NCBI GenBank assembly: GCA_948562205.1
Contig: CAOYAN010000003.1
Coordinates: 15,736 to 79,735, forward strand
Length of the DNA: 64,000 bases
Direction of reading: 5' to 3'
Source: an uncultured Clostridia bacterium
GTDB taxonomy: Bacteria; Bacillota; Clostridia; TANB77; CAG-465
Shown here: positions 1 to 8,390 of the stretch, piece after piece
Numbering within the stretch: the stretch's first letter is position 1
Layout: each line of letters starts with the position of its first letter
Position numbers and translations under genes: made by a program
The notes under the pieces: model-generated
The model's input: only the letters and a program-made list of their open reading frames with translations
The model's database searches: none
What the model was told of the DNA's origin: nothing

Positions 1-1254
1 AAAACTACTGAACCTATATATACTGCTCAAGATGGTATTGATTCTATGCAACTTTTCAAAGGTATAGAATATAATGAAGAAGTAGTAATAGACAAAAATA
101 TTAGATTTAAATTAGTTGATGCAGGACATATGCTAGGATCTAGTATAGTTGAGTTATATGTAACAGAAAATGGTAAAGAAGAAAAAACTGTATTTAGTGG
201 AGATTTAGGTAATGTTAATATGCCAATAATTAATGATCCAACATTTATTGAAGAAGCAGACCATTTAGTAATTGAATCAACATATGGAGATAGACTTCAT
301 GGTAAAATGACAGATCAATCTGGAAAATTAATAGAGATAATAATTGATACTATAAATAGGGGTGGAAATGTTATAATACCTTCATTTGCAGTTGGCAGAA
401 CACAAGAAATATTATATGAAATAAATAAATATTATGTTGAAAATTCTGCACTAAAAGATATTGTATCTAAAATACCTATATATGTAGATAGTCCACTTGC
501 AATAAATGCTACTAAAATATTTGAGGAAAATCCTGAATATTATGATGAAGATGCTCTAAGATATTTACTTAAGGGAGATAATCCATTAGAGTTTGAAAAC
601 CTACATTTTACTTCTAGTGCAGAAGAATCAAAAGCATTAAATGAAGATATGACACCAAAGGTTATAATTTCTGCTAGTGGTATGTGTGAAGTTGGTAGAA
701 TTAAGCATCACTTAAAACATAATTTATATAGACCTGAGTGTACAGTACTTTTTGTTGGATATCAAGCAGAGGGAACTTTAGGTAAAAAAATACTTAGTGG
801 TGATAGACTAGTTAAAATATTTGGAGAGGAAATAGCTGTAAATGCTGAGATTAGATATTTAGATGCATTTTCTGGTCATGCTGATCAAGAGTTGCTTTTA
901 AAATGGATTAATGCTTTCAAAAAAAAGCCAGAGAATATATTTATTGTTCATGGAGAATATGAAGCACAGGAAGTATTTAAAGATAAGATAACAAAAAAAT
1001 TTGGAATTGATACATATATTCCAAGCTATGAAGAAACATATGATATGAGTGGTGATCTTATACATACTAAACATCCAAGTTATAAATCTGCTAGATTTGA
1101 TATACTTGAAATGTTATCTTTCTTAAAACAGGATGTAGATGACATGACAAACTCTGTGAAATCAGAAATTAAAAATAATATTGAGATGTCTGATCTTGTT
1201 ACAATACTTGAAAAACTTGAAGAGGTTAAAAAGGCAATTTCTAATGTAAAATAA
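1..1254 (+). CDS. MBL-fold beta-CASP RNA-processing nuclease (5'-truncated by window edge)
   Basis: The reading frame is open from base 1, so the gene starts outside the window; the ATG at 46 is internal. About 417 residues are visible. Motifs of the metallo-beta-lactamase/beta-CASP/RMMBL family run in order: DAGHMLGSS and FSGDLG (metal ligands of the MBL core), ESTYGDR, SFAVGRTQE, IYVDSPLA, then ISASGM, VGYQAEGTLG, DAFSGHAD and IVHGE in the C-terminal part. This is the CPSF/Ysh1-like family of zinc-dependent nucleases that act on RNA; it is distinct in motif order from RNase J. The missing N-terminus should carry the HxHxDH motif. A strong terminator follows, so the gene ends its transcript. 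Family assignment is secure; the substrate is not known. Confidence 0.88.
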   Translation, partial: KTTEPIYTAQDGIDSMQLFKGIEYNEEVVIDKNIRFKLVDAGHMLGSSIVELYVTENGKEEKTVFSGDLGNVNMPIINDPTFIEEADHLVIESTYGDRLHGKMTDQSGKLIEIIIDTINRGGNVIIPSFAVGRTQEILYEINKYYVENSALKDIVSKIPIYVDSPLAINATKIFEENPEYYDEDALRYLLKGDNPLEFENLHFTSSAEESKALNEDMTPKVIISASGMCEVGRIKHHLKHNLYRPECTVLFVGYQAEGTLGKKILSGDRLVKIFGEEIAVNAEIRYLDAFSGHADQELLLKWINAFKKKPENIFIVHGEYEAQEVFKDKITKKFGIDTYIPSYEETYDMSGDLIHTKHPSYKSARFDILEMLSFLKQDVDDMTNSVKSEIKNNIEMSDLVTILEKLEEVKKAISNVK

Positions 1255-1261
1255 AAGTTAT

Positions 1262-1296
1262 AAAATCGGAGTGTATATGTACATTTCGATTTTTCT
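1262..1296 (+). terminator. Rho-independent terminator after the MBL gene
   Basis: A 12-bp stem (1264-1275 with 1280-1291, two G-U pairs) has a 4-base loop and is followed by TTTTTCTC. It directly precedes the next promoter. Confidence 0.8.
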
Positions 1297-1297
1297 C

Positions 1298-1326
1298 TTG
1301 TAAAAATATATTAAATATAGTAATAT
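1298..1326 (+). promoter_or_regulatory. Probable sigma-A promoter for the pilin-like gene
   Basis: TTGTAA (1298-1303), 17-bp spacer, TAATAT (1321-1326), placed 24 bp before the ATG at 1350. Confidence 0.5.
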
Positions 1327-1349
1327 ATATATAGTACTTGGAGGTAATA

Positions 1350-1778
1350 ATGAATAATAAAGGAATTTCTATGATGATGCTTGTTGTTGCAACATCTATT
1401 ATGATGATACTTATAACTTCTGCTAGTGTTATAGGGATAAATTCTATAAATACTGCTAAATTTGAAGAATATAAATCTATACTTGAAAGAGTAGAAGATG
1501 ATGTAAATTATTACTATGTAGAAAATGGAACTTTACCAATTAAAGAGAATAGCAGAACTGAAATAATTGATCCAGCATCTATTAATACTGAATTTTATAA
1601 TCAAGTTATAGAAGAAGGAGATAGTACTGATATATTATATATTATTGATTTAAAAAAATTAGAAGATAATACAATAAATTTTAATCAAAATGATATTTTT
1701 GTAGTTGCTAGAAATTCACATAATGTGTACTTATTAAGCGGTTTTACATATAAATCAAAAATATATTATAAAATATAA
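1350..1778 (+). CDS. Type IV pilin-like (prepilin) small protein
   Basis: The product is 142 aa. The start is the ATG at 1350 because the GGAGG ribosome site at 1340-1344 would be consumed by an upstream TTG start. The N-terminus is NNKGIS followed by about 20 hydrophobic residues, the layout of a class III signal cleaved after Gly by a prepilin peptidase, then a helical and polar body with no other membrane segment. The glutamate usual at mature position 5 is replaced by Met, so it may be a minor pseudopilin or an unrelated single-pass protein. No assembly ATPase, PilC or peptidase gene lies nearby. It sits 9 bp before dusB and may be cotranscribed with it. Confidence 0.55.
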   Translation: MNNKGISMMMLVVATSIMMILITSASVIGINSINTAKFEEYKSILERVEDDVNYYYVENGTLPIKENSRTEIIDPASINTEFYNQVIEEGDSTDILYIIDLKKLEDNTINFNQNDIFVVARNSHNVYLLSGFTYKSKIYYKI

Positions 1779-1787
1779 GGAGAAGAA

Positions 1788-2774
1788 ATGTTAAAAGATT
1801 ATATAAAAGAGATTAGAGTAGGAAACATAAAAATAAAAAATAATGTTTTTTTAGGGCCTATGGCAGGTGTTACTGATATACCATTTAGAAAGATATGTAG
1901 AAAATTTTCACCAGGTTTAACATTTACTGAAATGGCAAGTTCTAAGGCCATGGAATATGAAAGCAAAAAAACTGAAAAATTGTTAGAGATAATGGAAGAT
2001 GAAAGACCATCAGCTGTTCAAATATTTGGTAGTAATAAAGAAGTTATAAAAAATACTATATTAAAATTAAATGAAAATGAGGATGTTGATATAATAAATA
2101 TAAATATGGGATGCCCTGCTCCAAAGCTTGTAAAAAATGGAGATGGCGCAGGACTGTTATTAGACTTAAAAAATGTTGAAGAAATAATTAAAGAGGCAGT
2201 AAAAGTATCTAAGAAACCAATTACTATAAAAACAAGAAAAGGATTTAATGATGAAAAAATAACTGCTATAGAAGTGGCAAAAATTTGTGAGACTTATGGT
2301 ATAGAACAAATAATAATTCATGGTAGAACACGTGAAGAATATTATACTGGTACTTCTGATTTGGAAATAATAAAAAAAGTAAAAGATGCTGTTAAAATTC
2401 AAGTTATAGGAAATGGAGATATAGTAGATGTTTCAAGTGCAAATAAAATGTTTGAATATACTGGGTGCGATGGTATTATGATAGCACGTGGAGCTTTAGG
2501 AAATCCATGGATATTTAAAAGTATAATAGATTGTAAAGATTATATACCAACAAATGAGGAAAGATTAAATATTATAATGGAACATATTGATAATGCACTA
2601 GAATATGACAAAGAAAATCCAAGACAAGCAGTTCTAAAAATGAGAAAACATATAGCTTGGTATTTAAAAGGTATGTATGGTGGAACAAAAATAAAAGATA
2701 CTATAAATAGAACAGATGATATAGAAGATGTGAAAAAAATTTTATATAATTATTTTGAAAATTATAATGAATAA
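1788..2774 (+). CDS. dusB: tRNA-dihydrouridine synthase
   Basis: At 328 aa this is the normal length for a bacterial Dus protein. It reduces uridine in the tRNA D-loop with FMN and NADPH in the cytosol. Visible motifs are GPMAGVTDIPFR (FMN site), INMGCPAPK with the catalytic Cys followed by the NGDGAGLL stretch, HGRTREEYY, and GNGDI near the phosphate site. An AAGGAGAAGAA ribosome site precedes ATG 1788. The pilin-like gene lies 9 bp upstream. The DusB subfamily is preferred because of the GVTD and MGCPA context, but the exact paralogue is by similarity only. Confidence 0.93.
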   Translation: MLKDYIKEIRVGNIKIKNNVFLGPMAGVTDIPFRKICRKFSPGLTFTEMASSKAMEYESKKTEKLLEIMEDERPSAVQIFGSNKEVIKNTILKLNENEDVDIININMGCPAPKLVKNGDGAGLLLDLKNVEEIIKEAVKVSKKPITIKTRKGFNDEKITAIEVAKICETYGIEQIIIHGRTREEYYTGTSDLEIIKKVKDAVKIQVIGNGDIVDVSSANKMFEYTGCDGIMIARGALGNPWIFKSIIDCKDYIPTNEERLNIIMEHIDNALEYDKENPRQAVLKMRKHIAWYLKGMYGGTKIKDTINRTDDIEDVKKILYNYFENYNE

Positions 2775-2796
2775 GCAATGTTATAAAACTTTTAAT

Positions 2797-2825
2797 TTGA
2801 CATAAAAAAATAAATATGGTAAAAT
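2797..2825 (+). promoter_or_regulatory. Consensus sigma-A promoter
   Basis: TTGACA (2797-2802), 17 bp, TAAAAT (2820-2825), driving the orphan gene at 2892. Confidence 0.8.
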
Positions 2826-2891
2826 ATATTTGCATTTTTTAATAAAAGTATATGAAATTATATACTTGATTTAAAATTAAGGAGGAAAAAT

Positions 2892-3848
2892 ATGTCAAAA
2901 ACATTAAAATTAAAAGGCGTAGTAAGTGATGCAATATGTATTAGAAAAAATCGGAAAAACTATATTTTGTATATAGAAGATTTATATAATATAGATAGAA
3001 GAAATGGTAAGGCTTTATATATTGTAAATTATGCTACTTTTAATACAGAAGAGCCACAGATGTTAAAGATATTTGCAAATTCTACAAATGTAAGAATTAC
3101 TTATACAGGTGGCTATTTATATGTAGCTGAATATAATCTTGTAAATAAGCTTACACGTTATAGTATTATGCAAGAAAATGGAAAATCTTCCTTACATGAA
3201 GAAGAGGATATTCATTTTTCAAGTAAAGATGAAATGAGACTTCAAAGTATTACATCATCTAAGTCTGGTAAAGTGGCAGTATATGATATGTACGATGGGA
3301 ATATTTATGAAATAAGAAAGAATGGTAAAAGATCAGTAAGGCATACAAGTAATGGGCGTGTAATAGTTCATCAAAATCTTTGTTATGTAGGAGATAGACT
3401 TGTATCAAGTTGTGATGTAGGTCTTTGTTCTAAATCAGAAGAGATATTAGATAAGTATTCATATGCAGTAAAAGCGGTATTTCATTTTAATGATTATTTA
3501 TATTTTTGTGATAAAACAAATGAAATGGTGTTTGGAATGGAAAATGTAATTTTATTTGAAAAAGATAATAGTTTTAATGGATTAATTTTTCTAGGAGATA
3601 GAAAAATTGCAAGTATTTCTTCTAATCTTGCTGGAGGACTAATAGTAGCAAGTAATGATTATTCTAAAAGAAGGGGATATATTAATATTTTAAATCAAAA
3701 TGATATAGAATTTCTTAAAGAATTATCATTTGAAAATATGGAGGATGTAAGAGAGAAAAATAAAAAAATAATGCAAAGTATTGTTGATCTCTCAGATGGA
3801 AATGTTGAAACATTCTTAAAATTATCAAAAGAATATTTTAGAGCTTAA
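2892..3848 (+). CDS. Hypothetical cytosolic protein, beta-rich, possibly propeller-like
   Basis: A 318-aa protein starting after a textbook AAGGAGG site and its own consensus promoter, so it is a genuine gene. I do not recognise a family. It has no signal peptide and no membrane segment. Short strand-like stretches alternate with turns (for example YTGGYLYVAEYN, LQSITSSKSGKVAVYDMYDGNIYEI, NDYLYFCDKTNEM), which resembles the blades of a beta-propeller or a WD/NHL-like sensor. The last 60 residues are charged and helical. It is monocistronic, bounded by a terminator on each side or a promoter. Function unknown; the fold suggestion is inference from the pattern of strands only. Confidence 0.8.
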   Translation: MSKTLKLKGVVSDAICIRKNRKNYILYIEDLYNIDRRNGKALYIVNYATFNTEEPQMLKIFANSTNVRITYTGGYLYVAEYNLVNKLTRYSIMQENGKSSLHEEEDIHFSSKDEMRLQSITSSKSGKVAVYDMYDGNIYEIRKNGKRSVRHTSNGRVIVHQNLCYVGDRLVSSCDVGLCSKSEEILDKYSYAVKAVFHFNDYLYFCDKTNEMVFGMENVILFEKDNSFNGLIFLGDRKIASISSNLAGGLIVASNDYSKRRGYINILNQNDIEFLKELSFENMEDVREKNKKIMQSIVDLSDGNVETFLKLSKEYFRA

Positions 3849-3879
3849 TAATTCTATTAAAAGAAAATAATAAGATTTA

Positions 3880-3921
3880 AGCATACCTAAATGTAAAAGT
3901 TTAGATATGCTATTTCTTTTT
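3880..3921 (+). terminator. Rho-independent terminator
   Basis: A 12-bp stem with one mismatch (3880-3891 with 3900-3911) and 8-base loop is followed by ATTTCTTTTTC. Confidence 0.75.
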
Positions 3922-3926
3922 CATCC

Positions 3927-3955
3927 TTGCAAAAGTATAAATAAATTAGTATAAT
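3927..3955 (+). promoter_or_regulatory. Promoter of the ylmH-like gene
   Basis: TTGCAA (3927-3932), 17 bp, TATAAT (3950-3955), just after the preceding terminator. Confidence 0.75.
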
Positions 3956-3981
3956 TAAAAAAAGAAAGTGTAAGGATTTTT

Positions 3982-4788
3982 ATGATAGATAAAAAAAGAA
4001 AGAGTGAAATATTAAATAGTATAAAGGATAAAGAAGAGAGACTAATTATATCTAATATATTAGACAAAGCTATAAAATTTGAAAAAACAGATTTAGTATA
4101 TGTTAGTAACTTTTTAAATTTAAATGAGTTATATAATGTGTGTAAAATATTAGATTATTTTAGTGTAAAATATAATATATTTATGCCATATAAAGATATT
4201 GAAAAGAAAAATATAGCGTTTATTTCAACTTATTTAGGAGATGATGTAGATAAAGTATTTCTAGAACATATATCCTGTATTAAAATATCCCTAAATTGTA
4301 GAGTAAATTTACCCCATAAGGATTATATGGGAGCAATTTATTCGCTTGGAGTTAAAAGGGAATTTATTGGTGATATTGTTGTAAAAGAGAACTTTGCTTA
4401 CTTTTTTTGTATGAAGAGCGTAGAAGAATATTTCATGTATAATTTAAATAGTGTTGGAAAATATGAAGTTACATTAGATAGAATAGATATTTTTTCTGAT
4501 GAGGTTAAATCTTTATCACTTAATTTTATAGAGAAAGAATATATTATACCATCACTTAGAATAGATGCAATGCTAAGCTGTGTATATAATCTTAGTAGGA
4601 GTGAAACTAAAGATAAAATAGTAAAAGGTGATTTATTTTTAAATGATAAGAATATATTTTATCCAAATACTTTGATTAAAAATGATGATATAGTATCTTT
4701 TAAAAGATGTGGTAAATTAAAGATAGGTGAAGTTTTAAGAACTACTAAAAGTGGTAATTTAGTTATTAAAATATATAAGTATAGTTAA
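3982..4788 (+). CDS. ylmH: YlmH/RqcP2-like S4-domain RNA-binding protein
   Basis: A 268-aa protein with the YlmH layout: an N-terminal helical part, a central block with DYMGAIYSLGVKREFIGDI, which is the signature of this family, and a C-terminal S4 RNA-binding domain (about residues 185-250: RIDAMLSCVYNLSRSETK, KGDLFLNDK, DIVSFKRCGKLKIGEV). YlmH proteins bind the large ribosomal subunit and, by homology to RqcP, take part in stalled-ribosome rescue in Firmicutes; in many genomes the gene lies in the division cluster near divIVA. Here it is alone between two terminators, away from division genes. The family call is firm; the cellular role is from literature on relatives. Confidence 0.88.
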   Translation: MIDKKRKSEILNSIKDKEERLIISNILDKAIKFEKTDLVYVSNFLNLNELYNVCKILDYFSVKYNIFMPYKDIEKKNIAFISTYLGDDVDKVFLEHISCIKISLNCRVNLPHKDYMGAIYSLGVKREFIGDIVVKENFAYFFCMKSVEEYFMYNLNSVGKYEVTLDRIDIFSDEVKSLSLNFIEKEYIIPSLRIDAMLSCVYNLSRSETKDKIVKGDLFLNDKNIFYPNTLIKNDDIVSFKRCGKLKIGEVLRTTKSGNLVIKIYKYS

Positions 4789-4901
4789 AATAGATTAGAA
4801 AATTTATTTAAAATGTATAAAATTTTAAATTTTGTAAATAATACTTGTATATCCTTAAACATATATTAATTTTTTATTACATTTTAGTTAATGTAGTAAA
4901 T

Positions 4902-4919
4902 ATGTCGTTTAAGCGACAT
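4902..4919. repeat. Small perfect hairpin
   Basis: ATGTCG/CGACAT inverted repeat with a 6-base loop, 11 bp before a terminator. The 228-bp gap 4789-5016 otherwise holds only this terminator and a promoter. A structured leader or small RNA is possible but unsupported. Confidence 0.4.
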
Positions 4920-4930
4920 CCTCTTGTTAA

Positions 4931-4960
4931 AGATGACCTAAAAATTTGGTCATCTTTTTC
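4931..4960 (+). terminator. Rho-independent terminator
   Basis: AGATGACC/GGTCATCT perfect 8-bp stem, 9-base loop, then a T run (4955-4959). Confidence 0.85.
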
Positions 4961-4961
4961 C

Positions 4962-4990
4962 TTGCAAAAAATGTAGAATTGTAGTAAAAT
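4962..4990 (+). promoter_or_regulatory. Promoter of mtaB
   Basis: TTGCAA (4962-4967), 17 bp, TAAAAT (4985-4990), abutting the terminator T run. Confidence 0.75.
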
Positions 4991-5016
4991 ATAACTGAAA
5001 AGTAAAGGAGCAAGTT

Positions 5017-6309
5017 ATGAGAGTAGCTTTTTTTACACTTGGGTGTAAGGTAAATCAGTATGAAACAGATCTTATGATGAAAAACTTTTGTGACAAGGAA
5101 TATGATATAGTAGATTTTGAGGATAATTCAGACATCTATGTTATAAATTCTTGTAGTGTAACAAATATGTCCACAAGGAAAACAAGACAATATTTAAGTA
5201 GAGCTAAAAGACATGGCGGAATTGTCGTACTTGCAGGGTGTTATGCACAAGAAATAAATGGAAAAGAAGAACTTAAAAACATAGATATAGTAATTGGTAA
5301 TGAAGAAAAAAATGATATTGTAGATATTGTAGAAGAATATATAAAAAATAATCAGAAAAATAGTAGTAATTTATATAAAATTGGTGATATATCAAAGATT
5401 AGAAAATATATTCAGAAAAATAATTTAGAAAAGGGCATAAATATACGTGAGAGTATAAAAATAGAAGACGGATGTAATAATTTTTGCTCATATTGCATTA
5501 TACCTTATGTTAGAGGTAGAGTAAGAAGTAGAAATATACAAGATATATTAAAAGAAGTAGAATTACTTGTTAAAAGTGGAGTTGGTGAAATAGTACTTGT
5601 AGGTATTGAAATAGCATCTTATGGAAAGGATTTGAGTGAAGATATTACACTTGTTGATGTAGTTGAGAGAGTATCAAAAATAAAAGGGTTAAAAAGAATA
5701 AGGCTTGGATCTATTGAACCTAGAATTTTAACAGAAGAAAATATAATAAGGCTTTCTAAAATAGATAAGTTATGTCCACATTTTCATATATCAGTTCAAA
5801 GCTTAAATAACAATGTTTTAAAAAATATGAATAGAAAATATACAAGGGAATATTTATTTAAAATAACAGATACTATAAGGAAACATTTTAGAGATGTTGC
5901 TTTTACATGTGATATTATAGTAGGCTTTCCTGGAGAGAGTGAAGATGAATTTTTAAATACTTTAGAGGGTGTAAGAAAAATAGGATTTTATGAGGTACAT
6001 GCATTTAAGTATTCAAAGAGAAAATGGACAAGGGCAGCTACTATGGAAAATCAAGTAGATGGAAATATTTCACAAAGAAGAAGTGAAGAATTAATTGCAC
6101 TTGCTACAAAGCAAAAAATAGAATATATGAGTTCATATATAGGTAAAGAATTAGAGGTACTTTTTGAGTCTTTTGATGATGGCTATTTATATGGATATAC
6201 TAAAAATTATATCAAAATAAAAATTATGGGAGATATAAAATATCTTGGAAAATGTATGAAAGTAAAAATGGAAAATATTGAAAATGAAATGCTTATAGGA
6301 AAAATTTAA
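5017..6309 (+). CDS. mtaB: tRNA t6A37 methylthiotransferase (radical SAM)
   Basis: A 430-aa protein of the MiaB/MtaB/RimO family. The N-terminal domain has the FTLGCKVNQYETD block with Cys10, plus Cys46 (NSCSV) and Cys75 (AGCYAQ), which bind the second iron-sulfur cluster. The radical-SAM motif CxxxCxxC is Cys153, Cys157 and Cys160, followed by PYVRGRVRSR. A short TRAM-like segment ends the protein. The CKVNQ motif and length favour MtaB, which converts t6A to ms2t6A at position 37 of ANN-decoding tRNAs, over MiaB. It has its own promoter and a good AAGGAG site. Monocistronic. Confidence 0.93.
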   Translation: MRVAFFTLGCKVNQYETDLMMKNFCDKEYDIVDFEDNSDIYVINSCSVTNMSTRKTRQYLSRAKRHGGIVVLAGCYAQEINGKEELKNIDIVIGNEEKNDIVDIVEEYIKNNQKNSSNLYKIGDISKIRKYIQKNNLEKGINIRESIKIEDGCNNFCSYCIIPYVRGRVRSRNIQDILKEVELLVKSGVGEIVLVGIEIASYGKDLSEDITLVDVVERVSKIKGLKRIRLGSIEPRILTEENIIRLSKIDKLCPHFHISVQSLNNNVLKNMNRKYTREYLFKITDTIRKHFRDVAFTCDIIVGFPGESEDEFLNTLEGVRKIGFYEVHAFKYSKRKWTRAATMENQVDGNISQRRSEELIALATKQKIEYMSSYIGKELEVLFESFDDGYLYGYTKNYIKIKIMGDIKYLGKCMKVKMENIENEMLIGKI

Positions 6310-6372
6310 CTTGTTATAAAATATAAGAAGTTAAAAGAAAAAAGTGTATGCTAAATTATATAATATACCATA

Positions 6373-6402
6373 TAGCCAATAATCTTTTTTGATTATTGGC
6401 TA
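6373..6402. repeat. 12-bp perfect inverted repeat (possible terminator)
   Basis: TAGCCAATAATC/GATTATTGGCTA with a T6 loop lies between mtaB and the next promoter. There is no T run after it on the plus strand, so its role as a terminator is uncertain. The rest of the 296-bp gap 6310-6605 shows only AT-rich DNA and the promoter at 6541. Confidence 0.5.
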
Positions 6403-6540
6403 ATTAAATTATATTTAACTTAAGGATCTTGAGTATATAGTGTAATTTTGCACATGATAATATAAAATATTGTATATTGCATATATTTTTACTTAAATTT
6501 CAATTCTTTTATAACATGTAAAATAAAATTAAAATTGATA

Positions 6541-6569
6541 TTGAAAAATAGAGTAAAACGTTATATAAT
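6541..6569 (+). promoter_or_regulatory. Sigma-A promoter
   Basis: TTGAAA (6541-6546), 17 bp, TATAAT (6564-6569), 36 bp before the ATG at 6606. Confidence 0.75.
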
Positions 6570-6605
6570 ATGCATGATTATATTTTGCTTTAAGGAGTAG
6601 TTGAT

Positions 6606-8093
6606 ATGAATGAAAAAAAAGGATATAAAAGTATTATAAAAGTAGTTATGCTTAGTCTACTAATGCTATGCTATATTTTTTCAATATATAAAGTAGAACT
6701 TCAAAATGATACTTTTTTTGACATAAGGCTTGGAGAAAAATATGTATCTTCTGGAATTGTAAAAGAAGATAATTTTTCTATTCATGAGGATATGACATAT
6801 ATTGCTCAGCATTTTTGTGTAAATATTATCACATATTTTGTGTATAATACTTTTGGATATCATGGATTATATTTGCTTGGGATAATACTTACAAGTATAC
6901 TTGCAGTATTATTTTATAGATTAAATATTAAATTTTTAAATAGGAAAATACTCTCATATGCATTTGTATTTATAGAACTTTATTTTATGCAAAGTTTTCT
7001 ATCTATTAGGGCACAAATGTATAGTTACATATTATTTGCATTAGAAATATTATTACTAGAGAATTTCTTTAAAACTAAGAAAAAAATATATTTAATAATA
7101 GTGTCTTTAATACCACTTATATTAATAAATATGCATGCAGGGGTAATACCATTTTATTTTATAATTATATTTGTATATTTACTTAATATTTTAAAGATTA
7201 AAGTATCTAAACTAGAATATGATGAAGAAGTAAAAAAATCTTGTAAATATTTACTTATACCAATTATTGTAGGACTTTGTGCTATATTTATAAATCCATT
7301 TGGAATAGATGCAATAACTTATGGCTTTAAAACACTATCAAATAATTTTATAAATGGATATATATCAGAATTTCAATCATTTAGTATAAAAGGTCCATGT
7401 GGTGCTTTAATGGTAATGTATTTTGCATTATTCATATTTACATTTATTTTTACTAAGAAAAAGATTAAATTACAACATTTTTTACTACTTTTTGGAACAA
7501 TGTTTATGACATTAATATCACTTAGACATTTTTCGCTGTTTATAATATGTAGTATTACATGCCTATCATATATAGAATCACTTATAGATGAATTATTAAG
7601 TGTTATATATAAAGATATGAGTGATAAAGGAAAAAAGTATGTAAGAGGAATTTTTCTATTTGTTGCTTTTATGGTATTAATAAAAGTAATAGCAACAGCT
7701 AGTACTGAAAATGTTAAGGCTTGTTTAATTCCAAAAGATAAATATCCTTTAGATGCAATTGAATATATAAATGAAAATATTGGAAAAGATAAAAGGATAT
7801 TTAATGAATATACATGGGGAAGTCTTATGATGATGGATGATATAAAAGTATTTATTGATTCTAGAGCAGATCTTTATACAAAAGAATATAGTAAAAAAGA
7901 AGATGATATAGGAATTGATTATATTAGAATAAATAATTGCTCTGGAAATTATATAAAGCTTTTAAATAAGTACAATATAGAATATCTTTTTATAAGAAAA
8001 AATAGTAATCTTGCTAAGAATATATTAGAACATAAAGAATATAAGCTTATCTATCAAGATGAGGTATCATATATAATTAAAAAGGTAGATTAA
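6606..8093 (+). CDS. GT-C-like polytopic membrane protein
   Basis: A 495-aa membrane protein with roughly ten hydrophobic segments. The first loop after TM1 carries DTFFDIRLGEKYVSSGIV and later YIAQHFCVN and GYHGLYLLG, a pattern typical of GT-C-fold lipid-linked sugar transferases and their uncharacterised Firmicute relatives. Near the C-terminus FNEYTWGSLMMMDDIKVFIDSRADLY is followed by a short soluble tail. By analogy it may move a sugar or lipid-linked group across or at the membrane outer face. The gene has its own promoter; DUF4321-radC-mreBCD follow 36 bp downstream with no obvious terminator, so readthrough is possible. Substrate unknown. Confidence 0.7.
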   Translation: MNEKKGYKSIIKVVMLSLLMLCYIFSIYKVELQNDTFFDIRLGEKYVSSGIVKEDNFSIHEDMTYIAQHFCVNIITYFVYNTFGYHGLYLLGIILTSILAVLFYRLNIKFLNRKILSYAFVFIELYFMQSFLSIRAQMYSYILFALEILLLENFFKTKKKIYLIIVSLIPLILINMHAGVIPFYFIIIFVYLLNILKIKVSKLEYDEEVKKSCKYLLIPIIVGLCAIFINPFGIDAITYGFKTLSNNFINGYISEFQSFSIKGPCGALMVMYFALFIFTFIFTKKKIKLQHFLLLFGTMFMTLISLRHFSLFIICSITCLSYIESLIDELLSVIYKDMSDKGKKYVRGIFLFVAFMVLIKVIATASTENVKACLIPKDKYPLDAIEYINENIGKDKRIFNEYTWGSLMMMDDIKVFIDSRADLYTKEYSKKEDDIGIDYIRINNCSGNYIKLLNKYNIEYLFIRKNSNLAKNILEHKEYKLIYQDEVSYIIKKVD

Positions 8094-8129
8094 TATAACT
8101 AAAGATAAAAAATATTAGGGGGAAAACTT

Positions 8130-8390
8130 ATGAGAAAAGTAATAATTATAGTATTTTGCGTACTAGGTATGATTGTAGGAATTGCGCTAGGAGAGGCTGT
8201 ATCTGGAATAGGTGCATTAAGCTGGCTCTCTATTGGTGGGCAGATTGGGCTTAAAACCCCACTTACAGTAGATCTTAGTTTTCTACAATTTACTATTGGA
8301 ATATGGTGTAAAGTAAGCATTGGCGGAGTAATTGGTATGGTACTTTTTGCCTTTCTTGGAAAACTTGTTACAGGATGGATAAAAGTATAA
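8130..8390 (+). CDS. DUF4321 small membrane protein
   Basis: An 86-aa protein with a TM at residues 4-24 and another near 60-80, separated by a segment containing ALSWLSIGGQIGLKTP and VDLSFLQFTIG. These are hallmarks of the DUF4321 family, which in Clostridia usually sits beside maf, radC and mre genes, as it does here. A GGGGG ribosome site precedes ATG 8130. Its last 16 bp overlap radC, so the two are translationally coupled. Function unknown; the context suggests a link to cell-envelope or division functions. Confidence 0.85.
   Translation: MRKVIIIVFCVLGMIVGIALGEAVSGIGALSWLSIGGQIGLKTPLTVDLSFLQFTIGIWCKVSIGGVIGMVLFAFLGKLVTGWIKV

Noticed and set aside
4789..5016. Possible T-box or other riboswitch before mtaB because of two hairpins.
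   Set aside because: The hairpins lie upstream of the -35 box of mtaB, so they are not in its transcript; no conserved T-box sequence is present.
6373..6402. Terminator for mtaB.
   Set aside because: Stem is perfect but no T run follows on either strand, so it is listed only as an inverted repeat.
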